From Terriglobia bacterium (GTDB lineage: Bacteria > Acidobacteriota > Terriglobia > JAIQFV01), in assembly GCA_020072965.1 (NCBI GenBank), contig JAIQFY010000056.1:1-34206 (forward strand): a stretch of DNA of 34,206 nt, read 5' to 3'. Both the position numbers and the translations under genes were made by a program. Shown here in pieces: positions 1 to 8,649 of the stretch (positions are counted from its first letter, which is position 1; each line of letters opens with the position of its first letter). Below the pieces are notes generated by a model. The model was not told the DNA's origin. It saw only the letters and a list, made by a program, of their open reading frames with translations, and searched no databases.

Positions 1-315
1 TACCTCCAGTCGCTGCGGATCCGAGGTTCCAAATTAATCACACCAGCCGCTTGAACTGGCGGCGGAGGTTTCTGTGGAAAATTAGTGCTCCCGCTGTGAA
101 TTTCTCACTTGACTTCTTACCTCAGAAACCTCCGCGGTGCTCTGGTAGCCCCGCCTGGCGTTGTTTGCCCGGCGGGGGTTTGTGCCTGCGGATTTCTACC
201 GCCCGCCTCCTCCAGCAAAATTTTTTCCTCCCCTCCCGCCCCAATTCGCCCCATAATATTGGTTGGTTATCCCTTACTCGGCCCCGCAAACAACGATTCT
301 TTCAAAACTGCAAAA
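1..315. other. Non-coding left edge with a GC hairpin
   Basis: No gene is supported here. An open frame runs through in phase with the HNH gene but its translation is Pro/Ser-rich and looks like read-through. The stretch holds a stem of CCCCGCC (149-155) and GGCGGGG (171-177) followed by a T-rich run. It is preceded by GGTAGC, as are the GC-hairpin elements near 27.36, 33.85 and 34.11 kb, so it may be a diverged member of that family. It could also act as a terminator for a gene to the left of the window. Confidence 0.45.
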
Positions 316-1236
316 ATGGACACTCTCGACACCGGAATCCGATTGAAGGCCTTTCAATTCCTGGAGCAGCAATGCAAACTCCACGGCGACGTCCTCCCCC
401 GCAAGGTCTTGGCCGATGGGTTTGAGGCCGGCGGCCACCAAATACACCTGATCGGCCCGGAAGGCATCTTCAAACCCGCAATCCTACGCGAGATCCCCAT
501 CAGCATTACAACCGTCCCCATCGTGGAAGGCAGGCCACGACCCTACGAAGATGAACTCAGCGACGAAGGTGTCATCCGCTATCGTTATCGAGGAACCAAT
601 CCGAATCACCCCGACAATGTCGGCCTCCGGCTGGCCATGGAGCGCCGCATCCCACTGATTTACTTCTTTGGGATCAGGCCGAGCCGATACATGCCTGTTT
701 GGCCAGTGTACATCGTTGGCGACGATCCCCGATCCCTCACCTTCACGGTCCAGGTGGGGGACAAGCGAAATATCCTTGCATCCGTGACTGGGAGAGAGCG
801 TGAAGAACCAATCGCCGCGCGTGCCTATCGGACCATTACCGTCCAACATCGCTTACACCAGCAAAGCTTTCGCGATCGGGTCATTGAAGCCTATCGGCAA
901 AGGTGTGCTGTCTGTCGACTTCACCACACCGAACTGCTCGAGGCAGCACACATCCTCCCCGACGGCCATCCCAAAGGCGAACCGTGGGTTTCAAACGGCC
1001 TCTCGCTATGCAAACTCCATCACGGAGCTTTCGACAGCTACATCCTCGGTGTCCGCCCTGACTTGGTGATTGAGATTCGAGCAGACGTTTTGGATGAATC
1101 AGACGGCCCGATGCTGATGCATGGCCTGCAGGAATGTCACAATGCACGCTTGGCTGTCGTGCCTATCGCAAATCGCCTCAAACCAAATAAGGAATTTCTG
1201 GAAGAGCGATCTCAATTGTTTCGGACCGTGGAATAG
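316..1236 (+). CDS. HNH endonuclease with SRA/PUA-like N-terminal region (putative McrA-like restriction enzyme)
   Basis: A 306-residue protein of the predicted-restriction-endonuclease type (COG3440-like). Residues about 1-165 resemble the modified-base-reading SRA/PUA-like domain of ScoMcrA-type enzymes: a GGHQIHLIGPEGIFKP block near 39-54, a RYRG near 89-92 and LIYFFGIRPSRY near 114-125. Residues about 185-245 form a beta-beta-alpha-metal HNH nuclease: C197-x2-C200, E209-A-A-H212 as the catalytic His, N227 after the glycine turn, then C232-x2-H235-H236. If the family inference holds, it cuts DNA carrying modified cytosines, such as phage or foreign methylated DNA. The start at 316 is chosen because the protein then begins at conserved-looking helical sequence. 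An upstream in-frame start at 109 would add 69 low-complexity residues. It stands alone, with a gene-poor stretch on its right. Confidence 0.8.
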   Translation: MDTLDTGIRLKAFQFLEQQCKLHGDVLPRKVLADGFEAGGHQIHLIGPEGIFKPAILREIPISITTVPIVEGRPRPYEDELSDEGVIRYRYRGTNPNHPDNVGLRLAMERRIPLIYFFGIRPSRYMPVWPVYIVGDDPRSLTFTVQVGDKRNILASVTGREREEPIAARAYRTITVQHRLHQQSFRDRVIEAYRQRCAVCRLHHTELLEAAHILPDGHPKGEPWVSNGLSLCKLHHGAFDSYILGVRPDLVIEIRADVLDESDGPMLMHGLQECHNARLAVVPIANRLKPNKEFLEERSQLFRTVE

Positions 1237-2106
1237 CAGCGGCGGGCCTTGTTCCCAGAGAGTGGCACCTACGTCTTCATCGAGCCTGCTTTTCTCAATC
1301 ACCAAACGCTCAAGACTTATCACCTTTCTTACTCGTGTCCCCCATCACAATTCCATCCCCCTCACTCACCGTAGGATTCGGACTTTCGTTTCTGGGGTCG
1401 TGGTTTATTCAGTAGGATGACCTTGAATTGTGACAATTTTGTGCAATCTTTCTGAAGAATGGTAGATGTCGAGGTTCTTGCTTTTCCGGATCAGTTAGAT
1501 ACGACAAGTTAGATACGACAGCTTGCATCGGCCTCTGATGGGATGTATACTTGAGCCGTGCTTTTGAATGGTAGAGTGCTTCTTCCCTCCTCGAAGGCCC
1601 TTATCAGTCGCACTTTCGGATCAACTGGTTGCTGCTAAGAATAGAGGAGCTTCGAGCAGCTCAGTCCTTTCGGCCCCTGTATTCAGCACTTCACGGCGTA
1701 TGATTCGAACTGAAAGCCCGATGTCAAGGCGCTATTCATTCCTGTTGATTTCCCAAGTCATCGCATCAATGTGATGGAGGTTGAGGCTCATGTCTCTGCA
1801 GTCAGTCAATGAGAGCATTGGAGGAACCACCAAACGAGATAGAAAGAGAGGCGCTAGTACTCCCTGCGCGTTGACAGAAGCGGTAATTCGTTTTTCGGTG
1901 CAGCATTGGAAGTGGCGATAGAGACTGGGGACAGCCCGCTCTTTCACTAAATAGCAACCCGCTAGCCCAGCAACTTGACAAGCATCAGTTTCCCAGCATG
2001 CACTCTTGCGAACAAATACCCCTTAGGGAGGATTGTTGTCGATTGCAGGTGTTGAACCGATCGTCGAAGGACCTTTAGGGTGGTAAACGCGCATGGAGCA
2101 AACACA
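1237..2106. other. Gene-poor spacer of about 870 bp
   Basis: No convincing coding region on either strand; the short open frames lack ribosome-binding sites and have unprotein-like composition. It contains a tandem 14-bp repeat at 1493-1520 and a TTGACA box at 1975-1980 without a good -10 box at the proper spacing. The promoter for the rightward operon beginning at 2107 should lie here, but I cannot place it. Confidence 0.5.
1493..1520. repeat. Two tandem 14-bp units
   Basis: The unit AGTTAGATACGACA occurs twice back to back (1493-1506 and 1507-1520). It could be a small operator-like pair or a simple duplication. It lies about 590 bp upstream of the tubulin/actin operon, too far for an obvious operator. 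Confidence 0.7.
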
Positions 2107-2679
2107 ATGATAATAGACATTAGAAGAATAGGGATAATTGCCCTCATCTTGTTGTCACTTATTGTTCTAATTCCCTCTGACACTGCTGGACAAACTGCGA
2201 CAACTCCAACTCGGACCCAGTGCCGACAATGGGATGATGCCTTCATAGCAACATTTAATATTGCGTTCTGGGTAACTCTGTTTTTGACTCTGTTGTGTAG
2301 CCTCCTGATCCCGCCTTTGTGTGGAAGATTCTACTGGTGGCTCACGCGTCCGCTGTTACGAGTTGTTTGGATTTCTTTGATCTTCCTGGGCATAAGCTCT
2401 CTAGCAGTAATCGTGTGGCCATATTCTGTTGGTTTGGGATGGCTCTGGTTTAATGGTGTTGATCCCAAATACCTCGATTGTGAATCAGTTCAATTTGGCG
2501 CCAGTGGACTTTTTGACGGACTGATGGGTAGGGGGATTGCAGCGATTGCCCTGTGGCCAGTGATGTTCGCGTGTCTCCTTATAGCTGCAATTGTGGGAGG
2601 TGGTTTGGCAATTGGCACTAGTAAAATTATGTGCCGATTTCGCGGCATAGGATCGCGAGTTAAGGAGGAATCCGCATGA
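2107..2679 (+). CDS. Small multi-pass membrane protein, first gene of the tubulin/actin/motor operon
   Basis: A 190-residue protein I do not recognise. Hydrophobic segments lie at about 8-24, 48-68, 84-106 and 145-172. The first is followed by SDTAGQTA and could be a cleaved signal peptide or a membrane anchor. Between segments 3 and 4 there is an aromatic/Gly-rich loop with a DxKYLDCE stretch. The C-terminus is basic (RFRGIGSRVKEESA), so it is probably cytoplasmic. The ATG at 2107 is preferred over the in-frame GTG at 2080 because a GGAG at 2095-2098 sits eight bases before it. Its stop overlaps the next start by four bases (ATGA), so it is translationally coupled to the tubulin-like gene. 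That points to a membrane partner of the GTPase, which is inference from context only. Confidence 0.75.
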   Translation: MIIDIRRIGIIALILLSLIVLIPSDTAGQTATTPTRTQCRQWDDAFIATFNIAFWVTLFLTLLCSLLIPPLCGRFYWWLTRPLLRVVWISLIFLGISSLAVIVWPYSVGLGWLWFNGVDPKYLDCESVQFGASGLFDGLMGRGIAAIALWPVMFACLLIAAIVGGGLAIGTSKIMCRFRGIGSRVKEESA

Positions 2680-4007
2680 ATTACAAGATCGTGTGCGTTG
2701 GTGGTACCGGCCAGATGGTTCTGCATTATTACCTGCAGCTCTATTTACTTGGTGTAATCGACCATCCATTCGACGCTGTCATCATTGACACTGACGAGAT
2801 TACGGGTAGCCTCCAAGCCGCCCAGAGCTTTCTGAGTGATCTTCAATATGGACCACAAAAAAACCAAGCTCTAGGCACAAAGATCCCTCTGATAGCAATG
2901 CTCCGGGTCAGACCCCAGGGGAAGGACACAGCCCTGCAGGCTCTCACCGGAAGGAGTACTTGTCCCAGCCTTCATCCAGCTCACGCATTCTTTAACGATG
3001 ACACCCTCAGCCAGAATCTCATGCAGGGTCTCTTTGCGCGTCCGTCTCTCTCAGCGGTGGTTTCTCTTGCAAGCCTGCAAGACGACACCCTCACTCCTGA
3101 GCCAGACTCTACGGTAGTACTTGTGTGTTCCGTCCTCGGAGGAACTGGTGGTGGATTAGCAGCTCCTCTTATAGATCTAATCAGGCAACGCGTCCGGAAA
3201 GCAAACATTAAGAATGTAAGAATTCGAGCGGTGTTTTTTGGAGAATATTTCACGCCAAATCAGCAGAAGATCCATGGTGCAGTTGAACGCTTTCAATCCA
3301 ATCGAACTCTTGTGTTGCGATCGATTCAGGAAGCCATGCAAGAAGTTCATAGTTTTTACATTGTTGGTGGGCCACACTCCGATACTTCCTTCGAGAAAAG
3401 ACCTGAAGAAGAGAAAAAGGGAGCGCATATCCCTTGGCCAATAGTCGAACAGCATCCATATTGGGAAGGAGCAAAGGCGCTAGAATTTCTTTTAACAGAT
3501 ACAACCACCGAAACAAAGCCGAGTTTCGTTGAGCGCGAGATCTATTCATTTGATCCTCCCTTTACGTTGCAAGCTGCGAAAAAAAGCCTGGAGCAAAGAC
3601 TCCATGTCGTCGGAAAGCTTATCCATAAACAAGCAATCGTTAGAATGTCGAAAGATCCCTGGGCTGGAATGATTTGGGGCGAACCATTGGTTAACACGGT
3701 CGGTCATTTTTGGAGCATTGCTGCAAAAGTTCAGGGTGGGAAAGATAGAGTGAAAGGTTTTCCGCTCGAGGTTCAACGAAGATTGGAATTCATCTGGGGC
3801 GGACAGGATGGCAGACAATCTGGGTTAGAAGTAGTGTTTCCAGAGATCACCGAATCCTACACGGTTGCTCCCAAGAGCATCAGACACATTTCATGGCCAA
3901 ACATCGAGCAGGCCACTTGGAACAAAGGCATATTTGAAGGGGTTGGAATGGCAGCGCACAAGGCCGCTGCAACGCTTTTGTATAGGTCACTTCGGGAAGG
4001 AGTATAG
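2676..4007 (+). CDS. Tubulin/FtsZ-superfamily GTPase (tubulin-like protein)
   Basis: A 443-residue predicted cytoskeletal GTPase. The N-terminus (KIVCVGGTGQMVL, 4-16) fits the first beta strand and T1 nucleotide loop of the tubulin/FtsZ fold. The hallmark T4 phosphate loop is present as GGTGGG (155-160), preceded by the strand VVLVCSVL and followed by the helix LAAPLIDLIRQ. The conserved family form is GGTG(S/T)G. I do not see the T7 catalytic NxDxxD loop of canonical FtsZ, so hydrolysis or polymerisation may differ. The middle (about 235-260) is charged and the C-terminal third is of unknown role. A good Shine-Dalgarno (AAGGAGG, about 2662-2668) precedes the ATG. It is sandwiched between a membrane protein gene and an actin-fold ATPase gene, two bases from the latter. 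It resembles the bacterial 'tubulin-like' families rather than division FtsZ. Confidence 0.82.
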   Translation: MNYKIVCVGGTGQMVLHYYLQLYLLGVIDHPFDAVIIDTDEITGSLQAAQSFLSDLQYGPQKNQALGTKIPLIAMLRVRPQGKDTALQALTGRSTCPSLHPAHAFFNDDTLSQNLMQGLFARPSLSAVVSLASLQDDTLTPEPDSTVVLVCSVLGGTGGGLAAPLIDLIRQRVRKANIKNVRIRAVFFGEYFTPNQQKIHGAVERFQSNRTLVLRSIQEAMQEVHSFYIVGGPHSDTSFEKRPEEEKKGAHIPWPIVEQHPYWEGAKALEFLLTDTTTETKPSFVEREIYSFDPPFTLQAAKKSLEQRLHVVGKLIHKQAIVRMSKDPWAGMIWGEPLVNTVGHFWSIAAKVQGGKDRVKGFPLEVQRRLEFIWGGQDGRQSGLEVVFPEITESYTVAPKSIRHISWPNIEQATWNKGIFEGVGMAAHKAAATLLYRSLREGV

Positions 4008-4009
4008 CA

Positions 4010-7000
4010 ATGGGCAAGTACTCAGAAATCCTTGAGAGCTCATGGTATGAAATGACTCTATACGCGGAATCAATCCCGCATTTGTTCCATTGGGATTTTG
4101 CGTATCTTTGGATGCTGGAAAAGGAGTCGGCCTTGAGGCCGAAGGGATGGGGCGAACGGCTACAGGCGTGGCGATATTTGATTGCAGCCCTTCTAACAAA
4201 TGAGCTAGAGGTGGAAACAGAAAGCATTCGCGCCCCTTTCACAAATTTCACGCAACCATTTGGTGTAACCGAGGTACAGTGGGTTCGGCTGCGAAGGGCC
4301 ACAAAGAAAATAGGCGTCTTGAGCCCCACGGTTTTCGTGCGTCCGTTACCAGATTACACCCCCGGAGAATTAAAGGAATGGGAAGCCCTGTCCCCGAACT
4401 CGTCCCGTTCAAGTGAATTCGGTCACTTCGTCAACCTCGCCACCCGGTATTTTGAAAAGCAGGCGCCTGAAGATTCAATACGATACAGGCTGGCCAGAAT
4501 TCTAGAGCGTGAATTTCCACACGACCTGATGGCAAATGCGCCAAGAGGACGATCGATCGCAATTCCAATGCTCCGTCAGTTTGTTTGGACTCAAGAGCCT
4601 AACGAGTCAACCTTGGAAAAGATCGACATTCTGGTCAAGGGAGAACAATTCCCAGTATTCATCCCCAGATGTGATCAATGTAGTTGCCTTCTAACGAGGG
4701 AAGAAACAGCTGATGCAATCACCGTAGAGGATCAAAACCATTTTCAAGTGGCTTGCCAAAACGGGCATCAAAATGTGGTTGCACTTTCCGATTTCCTTAT
4801 TTGGGTCCGGAATAACACCGAAGTGATTCTTTGGAGCCGTCAGGGGATTATCACAACTCCCGCCAATGGGTTCCCGCCAGAACCGGCTGTCCAAAATATC
4901 GACGTTCAATTCGAATGGAATGCAGCACAGATTGAGGGAGAGCAGCGCAGAAGGTTCATAAAGCTACGGTTTTCTGGTAAACAGATAAGTAAGCGTGAAG
5001 TGCCAAGCATCTTCTTCAAGAAAATCCTTGTACCTGGCAAATTTGAAAGTTTTTCTGGAATTCCTGTGCGATGGGAATGGCGAGACGCCTTAGTGACTGC
5101 AAATCCTGCTGATCTCGGCATCGAACGGAACCGCTCAGGACCTAAAATCACATATCAAAAACTCCGATTGAAGGGTTGGCCCGATTGCTTTCCCTATGTT
5201 TTTCCCAGTTTGAGTCTAATCCAGGAACCTGAGATGGCGGTCGGAATCTACCCAGATCGGAAGTTCGTTCCCGCAAGCTGGAAGTGGTATAGGGTCTTCT
5301 TGCATGGTTCAAAGCGAGGTAGTTACCGAATGGTGATGGACTCGGCAAAGCCCATTCTCCCCTGGCTATCTGACACTGAGGAGGGCCAGCCGCGATGGCT
5401 TTCAGTCGTGCAAGATACGAACCAGGATTTTGGCGTCACATATTCGTTTGGGTCCCCAGCTGATTATCCCAGGGAGGGAGGAAGGGCCGAACTTTTTGTT
5501 GCAATTGACTTTGGAACTACAAACACAACAGCCTATTGCCTGCAACCGATCGGACAGGGCCAGATCCCTGACGAAGTGAGGTCCGACCGGGACGGCATAA
5601 AGCCATCAGAACTCTGTTCTGCTGTTGAATGGCTGGCTGAGAACCCAGCCCTTGAATCTGCGCAGACTATCGGCAATTTCCTACCAAGTAGCCGATATGG
5701 TTCAGAGCGACCCGATCCGTATATCATCCCGTCGGCGATCTGGAGAATTGACGACAGGGTACTAATCAGGTGGGGGCCTGACAAGCCAATTCCAAGCGCG
5801 GAGGCAGTCACTGGCTTCAAATGGGACTATCCGGGGAGGCATAATGGTTTACTTAGGAAGGGTTACCTCAGAGAACTCTTCTTTCTGACGATTCCTTCAA
5901 TCCTCAAGAAGACTGCTCTTCGCACTCTGAATGTTACCTTTCATATAGGGTTTGCGTTCCCCTTGGCTTTTGATTACCGTGCCAGAAACGAAATGCATAA
6001 CCTCCTTGGCGAGCTGTCCTCTAATTTAAATACCCTAACGTCCTTTCAGTTTGAATCCTACTCGATTAATGAATCTTGGGCGTGTGTACGAGCCTTTGGT
6101 TCCCCCAATGTTGGGGAGACCTTTTTGGTTGCCGACATGGGGGGAGGCACGATGGATGTTGCGCTGTTTACTGTCGGCACAAATCAATATAGAGACATGC
6201 ATGAAATCGGCTCGCTTGAGTTTGCTGGGGAAGTATTCACGCGCGCCTTGGCTGAAAAAAAACACCCAGACGTAAGTGCGCAAGAATCATTTCATTGGGA
6301 GTTGCGGGATTTGATTGCGCAGGGAAAAGCCCAAGACAAGTACGGAAATGATCAAGATGCCCAGATAACACTTACCAAGTTCAACGCTTTAGCCTTTGAG
6401 TTCCTGCGAACCATGATAGCCGCTCACCGCCAGAGAAATCCAGAAACGGCTATTCATTTAGTGCTGGTGGGTAACGGTTGGCATTTGGATGACGCAATAA
6501 GTCCTGATGCGCAAAAGTTGGACCCAAAAGCTGTATTCAGGAATCATTACCGCTATCTCGTGTCAAGGATTGGAGAGCACAGTGTGACTTTATACGAGGG
6601 AGAACCTTTACAGAGCTTGCCAAGCTCCAAACATCTGGTCGTTGTTGGGGCGTTGAGAAATGCGTTTGGCAACGAGAGGCGTAGGGAGCTCGCTGAAGAT
6701 CCAAATTTATCAAAACTACCCGCCGGCCGTGGGCTCAAGTTCAAACCCGCGCAAAAACCGCCTGCGAGGATTGAATGGCATCAACTGGTTGGCGAGTCTG
6801 TAGGTTTCGTTGGATTGACTCAGAGTGATCTTCAAGGAGGCGCCCTAAATTTTGATCTGTCTGAAATGCCTCCTATGCTGCCAGAGTGGCGAGACTATTT
6901 CCTTGGGGCTTTCCGAATCTTAGATGAATCCAAAATATCTTATCCATCAGATAGTATTCTTCGCGACCAAGTCATGAATTCCATCTGGGGAAATCCGGCC

Positions 7001-7066
7001 AAGGTTACCCGTGGTCCTCTGCAACTCGTGTTGGAGAAACACTGGGTGAAATGGTTGAAAGAATAA
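4010..7066 (+). CDS. Actin/Hsp70-fold ATPase with a long N-terminal extension and zinc knuckles
   Basis: A 1018-residue protein in two parts. The C-terminal half (about 493-900) carries the ASKHA ATPase motifs in order: phosphate 1 at 498-506 (AIDFGTTNT), phosphate 2 at 707-716 (VADMGGGTMD) and an adenosine-motif-like strand-turn at 817-824 (LVLVGNGW). This is the DnaK/MreB/actin fold. No substrate-binding domain of ordinary Hsp70 is visible after it. The N-terminal half (1-490) is unlike chaperones and contains a likely zinc site: C221-x2-C224 and C249-x3-H253. The rest is Trp-rich with beta-looking segments. GGAAGGAG precedes the ATG. It sits directly after the tubulin-like GTPase and before the VWA lipoprotein, so it may be a filament or a nucleotide-switched assembly factor for this membrane machine. 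The role is inferred; the fold is well supported. Confidence 0.85.
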   Translation: MGKYSEILESSWYEMTLYAESIPHLFHWDFAYLWMLEKESALRPKGWGERLQAWRYLIAALLTNELEVETESIRAPFTNFTQPFGVTEVQWVRLRRATKKIGVLSPTVFVRPLPDYTPGELKEWEALSPNSSRSSEFGHFVNLATRYFEKQAPEDSIRYRLARILEREFPHDLMANAPRGRSIAIPMLRQFVWTQEPNESTLEKIDILVKGEQFPVFIPRCDQCSCLLTREETADAITVEDQNHFQVACQNGHQNVVALSDFLIWVRNNTEVILWSRQGIITTPANGFPPEPAVQNIDVQFEWNAAQIEGEQRRRFIKLRFSGKQISKREVPSIFFKKILVPGKFESFSGIPVRWEWRDALVTANPADLGIERNRSGPKITYQKLRLKGWPDCFPYVFPSLSLIQEPEMAVGIYPDRKFVPASWKWYRVFLHGSKRGSYRMVMDSAKPILPWLSDTEEGQPRWLSVVQDTNQDFGVTYSFGSPADYPREGGRAELFVAIDFGTTNTTAYCLQPIGQGQIPDEVRSDRDGIKPSELCSAVEWLAENPALESAQTIGNFLPSSRYGSERPDPYIIPSAIWRIDDRVLIRWGPDKPIPSAEAVTGFKWDYPGRHNGLLRKGYLRELFFLTIPSILKKTALRTLNVTFHIGFAFPLAFDYRARNEMHNLLGELSSNLNTLTSFQFESYSINESWACVRAFGSPNVGETFLVADMGGGTMDVALFTVGTNQYRDMHEIGSLEFAGEVFTRALAEKKHPDVSAQESFHWELRDLIAQGKAQDKYGNDQDAQITLTKFNALAFEFLRTMIAAHRQRNPETAIHLVLVGNGWHLDDAISPDAQKLDPKAVFRNHYRYLVSRIGEHSVTLYEGEPLQSLPSSKHLVVVGALRNAFGNERRRELAEDPNLSKLPAGRGLKFKPAQKPPARIEWHQLVGESVGFVGLTQSDLQGGALNFDLSEMPPMLPEWRDYFLGAFRILDESKISYPSDSILRDQVMNSIWGNPAKVTRGPLQLVLEKHWVKWLKE

Positions 7067-7079
7067 TTGGGGGCATGTG

Positions 7080-8639
7080 ATGAAATTAGGGTGCGTGAGG
7101 CAAATGTGTATCTCGGCCTTGCTTCTTCTGCTTGTCACAATGGCTTCTTGCAGGGGCTGCGCCTCAAGGAAAATTGACGAGGGTAAAACAGGACAATACG
7201 AAGATGCTTTGGCACCACTCTTCGTTGATGCGCCCGTCTCGTTTTGTCGGAAGAACCCGGTTCAGCCAAAGAGGGGAAAGGTCCAAATATTAATCGACAG
7301 TTCGGGCTCTTTGATTGGCTTTCAACATACGATCGCACCATTGGCAAATTGGATTAAGAACAGTTTTAGTGGTCTGCGGGAATCTATGATTGATCCAGTG
7401 GCTTCCAGTGTCTGCCAATTCGATCAAAACAAAGGTATTTCCAACTGCACTGATTTCAATCAACCCCTGGGTCCTTACCGTCCATCTGGGGACACTAACC
7501 TCCATGATGCGTTTCGAGCATCAAGAGATAACGACTTGACATTCATATTAACTGATGGCGTGGCAGCAACAGGCTCCCGTGGTTCAGGGGATTGCGCTGG
7601 CGGTGTGGACGCGGCGTGCGTCGCACGCGCAATGAAAGACGCAATGCACGCTCAGTCACTTGAAGGGGATGATGTTGACAGAGGTCTCTGGATATTTCCT
7701 GTTGTCGCACAGTATGATGGGACCTTTTTCACGGAACAGCCTATTTCTCCAACCGCTTTCCAGCCCAACGAAACCATTCGTCGCATCCGCTCCGATTCAG
7801 ATGTTGGCGCCCAAGTGGGTATCCAGAATCCGCACGTAAGTGCGGACGGGAACCTGGTTTTCCAATACCGGGGCCCTCGGATGATCCTCTTAATCGTAAT
7901 TGCCCGGTGGGCAGACCTGGGTCGTGCAGCAGTTCAGTCGCTTTGGGAACGGGCGGAATTCCTCGGGATTAGACGCATAGATCAGATGAGAGCTTACTCA
8001 TCTGGCTTGGCTACCTTATTGCCCATTGAAGTCTACCCCGGATTTCTCAATCCAGTCCGCTGGCAGAAATTGGCAGAGCGTGATTCAAGAGGCACGATTG
8101 ACGTCGTCCTGAAACCAGTGTTGGACAAATCCTCCATCACGATTCAATGTCCTAAGAGCGCCCAAGGCGAGGGGGATTTCTCCCTCACCTCCTCACCACT
8201 AAACGAAGGGCAGGTTGCGGGATGTGTTCCCATACGCCTCCTCCCGGCAATCAATCTTCGCTTGCGTCCGGTTAGGGATGAGGACGCAACAGACTTGTCG
8301 AAGTTTGTTAAGGATTACGGGCAGCAAAAAGGATCCTATAGTGACCTTGCACTTCATCTGGCATGTACCCCAGAGCTTGCCAGGCCCTGCAATTCCAACC
8401 CAATTGTCACCCAATGGACCGGGTATATGAATTACGAAGCTGCTGCCAATTGCCTGGCGTCGCCAGAATGCCATAGTCCAAGCCTCAGCCTAATCAAAGA
8501 TCTATCCACTTCCAATGCAAGCATCGAACCGCACCGTATCTTTGGTTTAACTGACACGGTTCGGGTTTTCTTTCAAGACATCTCTGATGATAAGAGAAGC
8601 ATCGTGTTAGGAACTCTGGATGTTTGTACTAATCAGTGA
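7080..8639 (+). CDS. Lipoprotein with von Willebrand factor A (VWA) domain
   Basis: A 519-residue exported lipoprotein. Residues 1-23 form a Sec signal with a Leu-rich core, and C24 lies in a lipobox-like M-A-S-C, so the protein should be anchored to the envelope facing the periplasm. The VWA domain (about 66-240) has a complete metal-ion-dependent adhesion site: D73-S-S-G-S77, T139 and the strand ILTDG with D159. Such domains bind protein partners through a bound divalent ion. The remaining 280 residues contain many Cys and end near a predicted beta-rich region I do not recognise. The ATG at 7080 is preferred to the adjacent GTG at 7077 because a G-rich site (7069-7073) spaces better. It lies 13 bases after the actin-fold gene and 10 bases before the ZorA-like gene. 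It is probably the periplasmic sensor or adaptor of the complex. Confidence 0.83.
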   Translation: MKLGCVRQMCISALLLLLVTMASCRGCASRKIDEGKTGQYEDALAPLFVDAPVSFCRKNPVQPKRGKVQILIDSSGSLIGFQHTIAPLANWIKNSFSGLRESMIDPVASSVCQFDQNKGISNCTDFNQPLGPYRPSGDTNLHDAFRASRDNDLTFILTDGVAATGSRGSGDCAGGVDAACVARAMKDAMHAQSLEGDDVDRGLWIFPVVAQYDGTFFTEQPISPTAFQPNETIRRIRSDSDVGAQVGIQNPHVSADGNLVFQYRGPRMILLIVIARWADLGRAAVQSLWERAEFLGIRRIDQMRAYSSGLATLLPIEVYPGFLNPVRWQKLAERDSRGTIDVVLKPVLDKSSITIQCPKSAQGEGDFSLTSSPLNEGQVAGCVPIRLLPAINLRLRPVRDEDATDLSKFVKDYGQQKGSYSDLALHLACTPELARPCNSNPIVTQWTGYMNYEAAANCLASPECHSPSLSLIKDLSTSNASIEPHRIFGLTDTVRVFFQDISDDKRSIVLGTLDVCTNQ

Positions 8640-8649
8640 AGAGGTTAAT

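Noticed and set aside
109-315. N-terminal extension of the first HNH gene
   Set aside because: The extra 69 residues are Pro/Ser-rich and run through a GC hairpin; the ATG at 316 gives a protein that starts at plausible helical sequence.
1568-1947. Short open frames in the 870-bp spacer
   Set aside because: No Shine-Dalgarno, overlapping on opposite strands, and Ser/Arg-rich composition typical of chance frames.
1975-1980. TTGACA as the -35 box of the tubulin/actin operon
   Set aside because: At a spacing of 16-18 bases there is no TATAAT-like -10 box.
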